A stretch of 64,000 nucleotides of DNA from Sapria himalayana (lineage: Eukaryota > Streptophyta > Magnoliopsida > Malpighiales > Rafflesiaceae), in NCBI GenBank assembly GCA_029783825.1, contig JAREIK010001718.1, positions 1,937,898-2,001,897 of the forward strand, written 5' to 3'. Every line of letters starts with the position of its first letter. Position 1 is the first letter of the stretch. This document shows positions 46,131-57,270 of the stretch, in pieces. The notes beneath the pieces are model-generated. The model saw nothing but the letters and a program-made list of their open reading frames with translations. It searched no databases and was not told the DNA's origin. The translations under genes were made by a program, and so were the position numbers.

Positions 46131-48560
46131 AAAAACATATTATATCTTTGTTATAGTATCAAAATTTATTGATTGTGATATAGTTCCAAAACATAGGTAG
46201 TTATTTTTGTCCAATGGATTTCTATATGTATATGGGTCATACAAGTAATAAATATAGTCATAGGCTTATATATTGATCCCATAAAAATTGTGTAGGTAAT
46301 TTGATTAATCAAAAATGAACTAGCTACCTCTTGAGTTGAGTGAATAGACTTGGGTTACAAATGGATACTTAGACTCTAGGTTTGACTCACTTCCTTATGT
46401 ATAATGATATTTATTTAGTATTTGGATAATATTATATTCAATTGTTGAACAAATGGTAGATTAATATAAAAATGTCTTAGTACCTCTTGGCATATAAGGT
46501 GGTTGTCATCCTTGGATTTTCACTACTAAAGATAACCTCCTCATAGTTTTTCCTTTGGTGTTTCTCCATAGAAATAACATATCATTTCATTCACTATTCA
46601 TTCACATGTATACTCCTATTTGACAAAATGTCAACTTTTCTTGACAACTTCGAGTGTGTATTTCTATTTTTCAAATTCTAATATCATAAAGATAATAAAA
46701 TTATGCTAATAATTGTCTTTGTATTTTTGGCATCATAATATTATATTTATATCAATTAACATAAATTTTTGGATGAATCTTACGTACAAACATCATATAA
46801 GAGAAAATAACTTATATTATTATCACAACCATATAAAATATCTCCACTTGAATGTGTTTCATGGACTTTATTGTCATTATTTACCAGAACCAACACAAGA
46901 CTCCGACACTATGGTGCAACCCCTATATTAGATTCTCCACATGACTTATACATCACTTAAGGTTAGTTATTGTAGAATATTCACAATGGATTAGTCATAA
47001 ATATGTTTGAGCTTTTGACTTCGTAAGCATCATACTCATAAAAATAAAACTTAACTCAATCTCGAGTTTTCACATAGGTTTATCTAATGCATTCATATTA
47101 GAAGAGTTGTTACTTCCTTCTTATCATACATTGTGAGTGTGTCCCATTACTTATATTTTACCATCCTCCACAACCAATATATATAAACCTATGATATAGT
47201 GAAAATATTAAATTTCAGTTCTAAATAATATTTACATATATCAGCATTCAAACTACAATTTTACTACAAATATAAATAATATAGAATCACATCATCATAA
47301 TTAAAATATAATAAACCAACCCTATATCCCACTTAAGCCTAACATTAGAAAATAAATTGTCTGAGATATTTGGTGTGGTATCTCGTGGAATTTAGGATTC
47401 CCAATGATAGCGCCAATGATGATTTAAGTATAAAACCTAATTACGACAAATAATCATACCACATAGGGTTTTGAGTACTCTTGGCTCCAAATATGATTCC
47501 CCCCCTCCCCGAAAAATTTCTCAGTGTTTCTTTTGTATTTTGAGATTAAATGCAAATATTAAAGCTGAAAGTTATGTTGTTGGGTTGAGATCATAACTTT
47601 TTTATCTTTTTGAATCTTCATGTAGTAGAAAAGTCATGAAAACAAAGGATTGCCAAGACATAAGTAACTCCCCTCTAGAGCACAAAGTCATTAAGGCAAG
47701 AATGCTATGACTAAGATTTTTTCTCTCAAGATCATGAGATCATGGAAGAAAGAATGTTGTGATTAAGATAATTATTCTTTAGAATTCAAAATCATAGTGG
47801 TAAGAATGGGCATGATTGAGGTATTTACTCTCTATAATGAAAAGTCTTTGCTGCAAGAATGCCATGACTAAGAAATTTACTCTCTAGGTCATAACGTCTC
47901 AGTAAAAAATATTATCACTGTTAAAAATAACTTGATGTTATGTGATTTTTAGTTTATATTGATTAAGTCATGGCACTTAAAAATATCATGAAAATAATAT
48001 TCTAGAGTACTTAGTTGTTGTGATATGAAAATAAAGTTGTGACTATCAATGTGTTTAAAGGTAATACGACCATGACTCTAAGAAATTGTCACAACCATGA
48101 AATTAGTATTGCAAGTAAAAAGATTGTAATAATTCAATGGTAGAGTCACTGCATACAAAGATTATTATGACTTATTTTTAGAATCATGACAAAGAAAGAC
48201 TGTAGCAACTATTAATATGCTTGTTAAAGTATCAGAACATGATATATCCCATGAATATAAATATTATAACTTTCCACCAATTTTCTTCCCTCTAGGTCAT
48301 TGTTCTACTAAGTTAATCAAATTTACCCAAAATACCTTTGATTTCTCTATTATTTATCAAATTCTATCAAAACCACGATTTAATAAAATTTAATTATTTA
48401 AAGCTCAAATTAGTACAAACACTTAATGAATCCATCCCAAACAACTCAACATATTTGGTACATGGAATATCAAACAATTATCATCTAATTCATCACAATC
48501 TTTTATAATTGAGAGAACCAAATAACATATGTGAAGTCTTCATGATTTCTACTAAAGGAT
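46130..48560 (-). repeat. U repeat, copy G
   Basis: Minus-orientation U, the most complete copy. The body is at 46150-47420. Read on the minus strand it closes with ATTGGACAAAAATAACTACC...GATACTATAACAAAG and opens near GGCGCTATCATTGGGAATCC (47397-47416). The array at 47600-48260 is the clearest example: AAGAATG(C/G)(C/T)ATGA recurs at about 47700, 47752, 47804 and 47858, a period near 52 bp. The outer edge (48290-48560) aligns with 26320-26600. Confidence 0.65.
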
Positions 48561-48609
48561 TGAGAAGATGAAAAACTCACTTTATTTTATCTTTTTACTT
48601 ATGAGTCAA

Positions 48610-49925
48610 TAGATTTTCAAGAAGATATCCAGCATGAAAAATGGATGAAAATATCAAGGCTATCACAAAAATGACACATGGAAACATGCTCAACTTCCAA
48701 AAGGTAACAAATCCATTCATGCAAAATGGATGTACAAGTTGTACAAAGATTATAAATATAAAGCTAGAATTGACAACAATCCAAAATAAGTAGAACCTAG
48801 AACAAATAGATGTGAAGTCTACCTTTATGAATAGAGTAATAGAAGGTGTCTACATTCAGCAACCACCAAGCTTTGAAATCAAAGAAGGAGAAGCCAAGGG
48901 TTTAAAGTTGAATAAGAGATTCTACATACTGAAACAAGCATCGATAACATGGAATAATCGAATCATTTTGATATATCAAAATGATTTATTTGATATATAT
49001 CAAATAAGGTGTCATTTTGATAGTATGTTTATATGTGAATTATTTGGACCTCACTAGAAGCAACCCAAGCATGTTAGAAGAATTCGAGAAAACAATGAAT
49101 AATGATTTTGAAATGACATATATTGGGTCAATGGTGTATTATCTTGGCATCCAAATTCAACAAAAAAAAATATGGAATCTTCATTTCATATGGAAGGTGT
49201 ACAATTGAGATTTTCAAGAAGTCAAAGATGGATAAAATAATCCAAGAAGAACAATTGTGGAATGCATAATCAACCCATCAAAATATAAAGAAAAAGAGAT
49301 AGTAGATCCAACACTTTTCAAAAATATAGTTGCATGTTTGATGTAATTGACATGCATAAGGCCCAATATTTTATTTAAAATTGGACTTGTGAGCCACCAC
49401 ATGGGAGCTCTAACAGCTACACATTTCAAATATGAAATAAGAATTATTTATCTAAAATGTATAATTTAATCTTGAACTATTTTATTCATTTTCTAATGAA
49501 TACAAGCTAGTGGGATATATTGATAACAATTTGAGTGACATCAATGATCGAAAGAGCACAATCAATTTTATGCTTTTTATGGGAGATACCACTTTCTTCT
49601 TGAGGTTAGAGATGCAACTAGATACCATCCTCTCTACATTTGAAGTGAAACTAACAATGCTGTTGCTACCTTGTGCAATTGTCATGCAATTTGCATCCAT
49701 AATTTATTGAAGAAATAGAGCATGCCATGAGAAGAGTTGATGATTATTTGTTTTGACACAAGTCAATGATATCTTTGGCTAAGAAAGTTGTTTTTCAAGA
49801 TCAAAGTATGCATATTGACACTCATTACCACTACATAAGGGATTGCATAATAAGAAAGGAAGCATGTTTGAAGTATGTGAAGTCATATGACCAAATCTCT
49901 GAAATTTTCACCCAGCCACTTGTTG
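48610..49925 (+). pseudogene. Decayed copia RT-RNase H remnant
   Basis: Plus strand. 48640-48780 encodes the RT start (IKAITKMTHG, MQNG..., YKARI). After a deletion, 48805-49057 encodes QIDVKSTFMNRVIEGVYIQQPP and LNKRFYILKQAS. 49017-49200 gives LYVNYLD at the catalytic YVDD position (YVNY, so the motif is destroyed) and NPSMLEEFEKTMNNDFEMT. 49500-49720 holds the RNase H start (GYIDNNLSDINDRKST, FYAF/MLFMGDT). 49790-49922 encodes HYHYIRDCIIRKEA and FTQPL at the end. There is no LTR pair that I can assign. It lies right after U copy G. Confidence 0.8.
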
Positions 49926-51155
49926 GGTCTGTCTGAATTGAGTAAACTGAATTTTATTTGGTTTGTAGTCTTATTTGATTATTTTAATTTTAAAAATAAC
50001 TATGTATTATTATTTTAAGTCTGCATATTTTATTATTTAATTACTATTATTTTTGTTTATTTTTATCTTTTTAAGACAATAACATGAGATTATTTTCCAT
50101 GTTCTAAAATTCAAAAAAAGGAAAAAACTAAAAAACATGACATTCCCATTTTTCTTAAGACACATGTGTGGTGCCTCTTTTGATGGGGTGGACTACCCCC
50201 ATCAAACAAGTTTTAATTTTTTAAAAAAATAATGAATGTGTGTGCATTTTTTATATATTTAGAAAGTATTTTAGTTTCATTCAACAACATTTATTTCATA
50301 CAGAAGTTGACTATTTTTTTCTTCTATATTTCATATAAGTCTTCTTTGGACATAACATATGCATGAGCAAATTTTCTTCTCAATAGAAACTGAGGGCTAC
50401 TAATATACTATTGCTGCTGATATTATGTTGCTACTATGTTGTTGTGTTTTTGTTATGATGCTATTGTGATGTTGATGTGCTCCAAGTGAACTGTTGTACT
50501 GCTATTGCATTATGCTTTTAAGGCTGCTTAAAAAAGAATATAATAATTGCTTAGTTTCTTCTCCTCTATCTAGTAATTAGAAATATTGAAATATGTCATT
50601 TCTTAGCCATGGAGTCAACGAACTAAATAATTAACCTAAAGAATAACATATAATAAATTTCAAACAAATCTCCACAAAAAATCATAGTTTATTTCATTAT
50701 TTTGAAATTCAAATTTGTAGGAATTATGTTTTAGAAAATTAATTTTAGCTCAAAATGAAATTTTTGGATGTTGTGTTTGATGGAATTTAATATGTATGAA
50801 GATATTTTTAGCATATATTATTTATATTAGAAGTATATATTAAACTTTGGGTATTATTATGCATTTTAAATTTTCTGTGATATTTTGAATTATGACTCTA
50901 TAATTAAATTTTGAATTTGTGGACTTGTGCATTTAAATTCAAAATTGATTTACTTGTTTTAAATTACATAAAATTTCTAGATTGAATATGTTCCCATAAA
51001 GCTGGATAACCTAGGAAAAGTAGTCCATGGCATGACCAGAATCATGCTTGAAATATTTGCGAGTTAGTCCTAGCATGGTTTGGGTAGTTCTAGGTTAGGG
51101 TTTGTGGCCCACATTCTACAAAAGATGTCAAATGACACTGCCTCTCATGTTGCCT
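49926..51155. other. AT-rich sequence, possible LTR remnant, no gene
   Basis: A TGTTGGGTCTGTCTG word at about 49932 directly follows the RNase H end and could start a 3' LTR, but no partner was found. The rest is AT-rich, with CTGCTATTG-type repeats at 50405-50515. Confidence 0.35.
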
Positions 51156-51159
51156 TTGG

Positions 51160-51450
51160 CCTGGCTAGCCAAAATAGGCTATCCTGGACCTAACTTAAGG
51201 AAACATGAATATTGCCAGGTTTAGTCTAGAATGAACTAGGCTAGCCTCGAATAAACCTAGGTGTAACTTTAATATGATTCATGCTAGCCTAAAATGAACC
51301 AAGCTAGCATGGAATGAAGCAGGGCTAGCCTAAAACAAACCAGAGCTAGCCTAAGTTCGAGCCATGCCTAATGCATGGGTATGTAGAGTTTGGCACGACC
51401 CAACCTAGCCTGACATGAATTATGCAGCTAGTGGGCCGACGGGGATGTGT
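51160..51450. repeat. GCTAGC-rich degenerate minisatellite
   Basis: Repeated words GGCTAGCCTAAAATGAACCA, GCTAGCATGGAATGAAGCA, GCTAGCCTAAAACAAACCAG and GCTAGCCTAAGTTCGAGCC, period about 20-25 bp, decaying toward both ends. GCTAGC is self-complementary. Confidence 0.75.
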
Positions 51451-51954
51451 CAAACTACCCTTTTTTAGAGTAGTGTAAGCATGACATAACATGTGCTAAA
51501 AATCATGTCATGCCGAGCACGTCATAGTGGCCTAGCTGGAGCTAAAAAAAAACAAGCAGGCTAACCAAGCTTGGCCTATTAGATACCTTAACTAAATTTT
51601 ATTTAATTAAAAATGACACTTTTCAAGATAAAATTTTTTTATCTCAATTAGCTTTTTAATTTAAAAATGTTCATTGTTCCAAACAAAACCATTTCACAAT
51701 GTTTTTAGTTCTTTCAAATTAATCATTGAGTGACCCAACTTCCCTAACACCATTGAAGCAATAAGATGTTGTCAGATTGTAAAATTCACTTGGCATCATA
51801 AAATGGGGTTTATGGGGTATGTGGAGATATAAATTTTTTTAGCAATAATATAAGCCCATGTTTAGTAGGTAACATATAATAAATGATTATGATTTATTTG
51901 TATTAGTTTATGTTGAAGTTTAAAAAATATATATTTTATTTTAACTTCGACACT

Positions 51955-53330
51955 CCCCCTTGTTGAAATATATTTGAGTCCAGGTAGGCTTCTAAAGTGT
52001 TGGTGCTTCTTCCTTGGTAAAGACATTGTTAGGATATGAGTAATTTGTTCTTCTATACTATAGTAGACCAAATTTACTTCCATTTCTTTTATTACTTCCT
52101 TTATGAAAAAAAAATGTTCAGTGAAATATGTTTGGTTTTATTGTGAAGGAGTGAATTGTTTGCTAAGGTAATTATTGACTTATTGTCATAAGATATGGAT
52201 GTGGTTTTTTGATCTTTTTCATTTAAGTCTTCGAGTATCTTCCTTAACCAGATTACTTGTGAGGTAGCCAAAGAAGTAGAGACACATTCAACTTTAGTTG
52301 TGGACATTATCATAGTTGATTGCTTTTTGGATACCCATGAGACTGCTACTATCCTGAGACAAAAGGTATATCCTGGTGTACTTCTAAAATTATTTGGACA
52401 TCCTTCCAAATCACTAATGCAATATCCAAATAGTTTTATATTCATTGTCTTAAAATATCTAAACCAAGGTATATAGTATCTTTAAGATATCTTAGGACTT
52501 ATTTGGCAGCTCCTAAATATATATGTGTAGGATAAAGCATGAATTGAGATAATATATTTACAGAGTAAATGATGCAAGATCAAGTTGCTAAAACATACAT
52601 AAGACTCCCAATTAGGCTTCTGTATAAATTCTAATTAACTTTTAAACCTTTAGTTAATTTTAGTTTAAGATATGTTAGTAAGGAGGTCGATACTAATTAC
52701 AAGTATATATTCCAAATCTTTTTAAAATGTTTTGTATGTAATCAGTTTGAGTAATAAATACTCCAAAATTATCATAAGTTTTCTCAAGTCCTAGGAAATG
52801 ATGAAGTCCTAAATCAAAGATTTCATATTTTTTCATCATATCCTTTTAAAATTTGTTAATTAAGTTCTTATTATTACTAAAAAGTTATATCATCCATGTA
52901 TATAGTAACTATTTAAAATAGCAGTAATGTTACCCTTTAATAAGTATAATATGTTCATTTGAGCTTCTAATTAAACCATGTTTTAATAAATAGGTATTTA
53001 TGCATGTATACCAAGCTAGTAAAGCTTGTTTAAGCCCATATAATACTTTATTTAGTTTATATATATATAAATTTCAAAACCTTTTACTATGAAGCCAAGT
53101 ATTTGATCCACATAAATGTTTTAGAAATATTGAATTTATATCTAATTGATATAAAGGATAGCATCTCTGACCAACCTAGACAATGTTTCTAGTTGGGCTA
53201 CTAGTTCAAAGGTACCAAAATAATTTGTTGTTTATAGTCGGGCTAGTAGTGCAAAGGTATCATAATAATTTGCCAATTCATAGAGTGTTACCTTTAGCAA
53301 TCAATCTTATCTTGAAGATGTGTTTGCTAT
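51955..53330 (-). pseudogene. Copia RT-RNase H remnant (minus)
   Basis: RNase H is the best preserved part: 52101-52445 contains FGYCISDLEGC, SWVSKKQSTMIMSTTKVECVS, SQVIWLRKILEDLNEK and SYDNKSIITLANN. Then 51960-52083 gives the tail YSIEEQITHILTMSLP, the counterpart of EEQIADIFTKxLP. Above 52450 the RT is broken by stops but YMDDITF (YVDD motif), KKYEIFDLGLHHFLGLE and GVFITQTDYIQNILKRFG are readable. Confidence 0.8.
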
Positions 53331-53799
53331 TATTCAACTAATTTTTTAGTTTGTATATCACATTTACTCTAATAATGCTTTTATTATTAGCTGAATTAAT
53401 CAAAGTCCAAGTTTTATTTTTAACTATTTGTTAAATTCTCTCTCCATAGCTAATATTCATTCATGATGTTGTACAAACTTCTCAAAGTGTTGAGGCTCTA
53501 CTATCATGGAATTATATCTTTCATAGATGTCTTCAGTAATCTATATTTGATTCATATAGATGGTGAAGTAGGTGAATGAGGCTCAGAAAAAAAATTAGAT
53601 GTGGAATCAAACTCGTTAAGTTTCATTTTATGTGCATCTAAAATTATCTAACTTTGAGTTTGGTTCATTTGGCTCATTTTCAATTTCAATTACATTTTCA
53701 AAATTAGTGACAATTTTTAATGACATATTCACTTGTTTCCAGTTAGTATCTTCATCAAATAAGATATTTTTATTGAACTAAAATATATTGTTTTCAAGT

Positions 53800-55300
53800 G
53801 TATATAGTTTGTAACCTTTGGAGTTCAGATTATAACCCACAATGATCTTTTGCAAGTGGATTCTACCTATTTTTTTTTCTATTTTGTTTTGGTACTTGGA
53901 AGTAACACAAACTACTAATAACTTTTAAGTAATGCAATTTTGGTTTTCTCCCGGTCTAAGCTTGAATATGTGAGATTTTTTAGAGCATATATAGGACATC
54001 TATTAATTAAGTACACAATAATGTTTACTACTTCTTCCCAAAAATATTTGGGTAAATTTTTCTCGTTTAATATAGTTCTAGTCTTTTCTATAACTATTCT
54101 ATTTCATCTCTCAATCATATCATTTTGTTGTGGTTGAAAGAATTCACTTTATATGTCACTTCTAATCCATTTAAGTAAGTTTTCAGGCTATCTTTTAAGA
54201 ATATTCTGAAAGTTTACAATGAACTTAAAAGCCTCACATCATTCTTGTACAATCACCTACAAGCAACATAAATAGCTATTGCTTGCTAGAGATGGTATTT
54301 ACATTGGTCCATAGATATTAATATGTACAAAGTCAAGTAGATATGGAGCTTTCCAAGCAAAATCCTTTGGAAAAATATGCCTAGAGGTTTTCTCCATGGC
54401 ACTTACATCACAAACATATTGTGCTACCTTGATTTCAGAGGGTAACTATCTGTCACATTTTTATGAGCAATAAATTGTAAACTCTTATAATTCAAATGTC
54501 TTAACCTTCTAAGTCATAGACTTGAGAGATGGTACACTTGCATTTTTAATGCAATGTAGAGGTAATGAGTTATATTAAGAGAAAAACTTTTATTCTATAT
54601 TATTTCATATTTCCAATATATGAATTCTAGAATATTTATCAAATATGACACAATATTTTTCTTCAAAGACAAGTTTATAGTTTATCTAGATCAATTGGCC
54701 CATACTTTATAGGTTTTGATCCAAGGTTGGAACATGAGAACATCATCTATAATCTCATCTCCCTTTGAACTTAAAGTTGAGTGTAAATTCATTAATAAAC
54801 TTTTGTATCAAGACATATAATTTGAATAACCGATGTCCAAAAACTAAGAGTTGAATGATTTAACAAAAGAATCTATAATGAAAAAGGAACTTCCCCAAGG
54901 GGTTTTTCTTTAGCATAGCAACTTGTTAATGACGAATGAGTCTACAATCCTTCATTTGATGACTAAAAATCTTATAATAAAGACACTATGATTTTTTGTA
55001 TGATAGTAGTCCTTTTCTGAATGGTCACTCTTCTTACGTTTATTACTTTAATATGTAGAAGAGTGGTCATCTGTATTTAATAAGTATCGAGAATTAGAAA
55101 AAGTACTTTTGTTCTTGGCCATTTATTTTTCATTTTGAGCTCCATTTTCATTTCTCTAGTGGATTGGTTGAAATTTGCTTGTTGATGAACCAATATTCAT
55201 TCTAGACTAAAAGACTCCTCCAGTTGATGTTTTATTATTTTTATGAAGTCTTTGTTCAAATGATGCACTAGTTGAAATTTTGTATTAGTTTTTCTTGAAG
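53800..55300 (-). pseudogene. Copia gag-integrase remnant (minus)
   Basis: Integrase text at about 53950-54140 (minus): NDMIER, NRIVIEKTRTILNEKNLPKYFWEE, YLINRCP, the region after the catalytic Glu. The pre-integrase zinc region at 54390-54560 reads HLNYKSLQFIAHKNV and later CDVC-like text replaced by stops. Around 55030-55140 MAKNKSTFSNSRYL lies just below the expected gag zinc knuckle position. Heavily mutated. Confidence 0.65.
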
Positions 55301-55336
55301 TTTAAACAAAATATATTTTTATGTGATGGATCAATT

Positions 55337-55708
55337 TGTTGATAACGAGCCTTGGCCTCTCAGTTTGATGGATTTGGGCTCTACATCACTACAATACTGT
55401 GTATGCTTACATAGTGGACTATAACTCATCTGGTCCTCTGCTCATCCAATAAATGAAAGCGTGTAGGGTTATTGTTTTAATAAAGCCTTTTTTCGACTCT
55501 TTACCATTTTTATTTATTAAGAATATATAAGCATTGTTATTATCAGATCTTTTTTTATGTGAATATCATTTTTAATATTTGATGCTACTATGCTCGTTCT
55601 CTATCCTTTGGATCATCTTCTTCTTCTCATGATTTTTCTTAATCTTTACCTCTTCTGTTCTATATTGTGATCCTTGTTGTATCAAAGAATATTGATCTAA
55701 ATACAACA
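55337..55708 (+). repeat. 5' LTR of plus-strand copia (372 bp)
   Basis: TGTTGATAACGAGCC...ATACAACA. Aligns with 59863-60230 throughout. Confidence 0.9.
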
Positions 55709-55722
55709 ATTGGTATCATTGC
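55709..55722 (+). other. Primer-binding site of plus-strand copia
   Basis: ATTGGTATCATTGC immediately after the 5' LTR; the TGGTATCA part is complementary to the initiator tRNA-Met 3' end. Confidence 0.7.
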
Positions 55723-55949
55723 CTTGTATTAATCTGAGATTGAAGTTATTTTAAAACAAGTGTTCAAAATCTTCGACAAATTAAACATTTCTCAAAGTTT
55801 ATTGTTCTGACCTAAACATATATTCACAAATCTTTTATATCTAGTGTAGATCTATTTAGATCGAAAGGTTTTGTGTTAAATAAATACCAATTTCTATAAG
55901 ATCCCCAAATTTTCTGCTCAAATTTCTTAATAATTTTTTGAACAGATTG

Positions 55950-57270
55950 ACAACCAAATATCTAAGTTCAACAAGCCTGGGGTCTATCCCTATACCCCTA
56001 TTCGATGAAGAAAACTTCGACTACTGGTTTGTTAAAATGAAAATATTATTTATATCACAAGATATATGAGAGCTTGTAGATTCTGATTACATGGAACAAA
56101 AAAAACCTCTCTTCTCTAGAAGAAAAAGGGGTGTTAAAAGAACTAGAATTAAGAAAATCTAATACCAAAGTATTGTTGTTCATCCAATAAGGTGTCCGTA
56201 ATGTTATTTTTCCCTGGTTGTTGGGCTGTACTCAAGCCAAAGAGACTTGGAATCTTCTTAAGTAAGAATTCCAGTGAGCTAAAAAATTTCGAGGGGCACT
56301 TCTACATTCCTTAAAAATAAATTTTTGAGAATCTAAGAATGAATAACTCAAATTCTCTCACTGAGTTCTCCACTGAGTTCTGGATGTGGTTAAGTAGTTA
56401 ATAAATACATGAAGAAACTATTATAAAAACTTAATTAGTTAAAAAATTATTCATATGCATGCCTGCCAAATTCGACCATACTATGGCAGTAATAGAGGAA
56501 CTAAAGGACTTGTCAAACTTGACTAATCAATAAGTCATCAGCACTCTAAAATCTTATGAGAGTTGATTACTCAAGATGAGAGACACAAAGTGTGAAAATA
56601 GATAATCAAGCAACAGAAGCACAAAATAAAAAGAAGCCATCTAGGTATGTTTCCAAAAAATAAGTCTAGAAATAATAATAAAAGTCATGCTTCTTATGAA
56701 TCATCAAATACTCCTCTAAGGGGTTCACATATCTCTTGCAATATATGCAAGAGAACCAACCACACCAAGAAAGAGTGTTGGTTCAGAAACCAAAATCAAT
56801 GCCTAAATTATAAAAAGTTTGGGCACTTTTTTAAGGATTATAAGTTGAAGCACATCATATGTGCTAGTTGTGCAAAGGAAGTACCCTCTGCAGAACACTT
56901 ATTCTATGTGTCTGAAACCACAAAAATTTTCTCTCCGAATGTATGATTCTGGACAGTGGTTGTTCAAATCACATGTCTCGAAATCATAATATATTTGTGA
57001 ATTTATAGTCATTGGTAAATTCCCAAGTCAAACTAGGAAATGGTGACCTTGTCCAAGCAAAAGCAAATGGTAAAGTCACTGTCTCTACCCCAATGGGAGA
57101 TAAGGTCATAAGTAATATTCTGCTGGTTCCAGTATTGGATCAGAATCTCCTCAGTGTGATGCAGTTAATGGAGAATGAATTTAATTTGGTATTCAGAAAT
57201 AATTTATGTAATATATTTAATCAAGAGTCAAAAACAAAACATGGCATTAACCATGAATACTGAACAAAAT
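55950..57270 (+). pseudogene. Copia gag-protease (decayed)
   Basis: Gag start near 55999: PLFDEENFDYWFVKMKILF, then a TGA where the family has Trp, then ELVDSDY. The open stretch 56647-56946 contains a zinc-knuckle-like CNICKRTNHTKKEC (C-x2-C-x4-H-x4-C) and a second Cys-rich segment. The protease starts at about 56945 with DSGCSNHMS, and 57012-57263 is an open stretch with SQVKLGNGDLVQAKANGKV and NLLSVMQLME, typical of the protease end in plant copia. Confidence 0.8.

Larger units (their letters stand above)
51590..55336 (-). mobile_element. Decayed minus-strand copia element
   Basis: Minus-strand copia remnant with the order gag, protease, integrase, RT, RNase H and the start of a 3' LTR. 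A purine tract AGGGGGAG precedes TGTCGAAG at 51952, the usual start of the 3' LTR, which then extends to lower coordinates with no clear end. The left limit is estimated. The 5' end is cut at 55336, where a plus-strand copia element begins; the missing gag N-terminus and 5' LTR were not found beyond 60231. Confidence 0.7.

Noticed and set aside
51425..51560. hAT terminus suggested by GTGTCAAACTACCC and CGAGCACGTCAT words
   Set aside because: Only a short resemblance; no inverted partner or target duplication seen.
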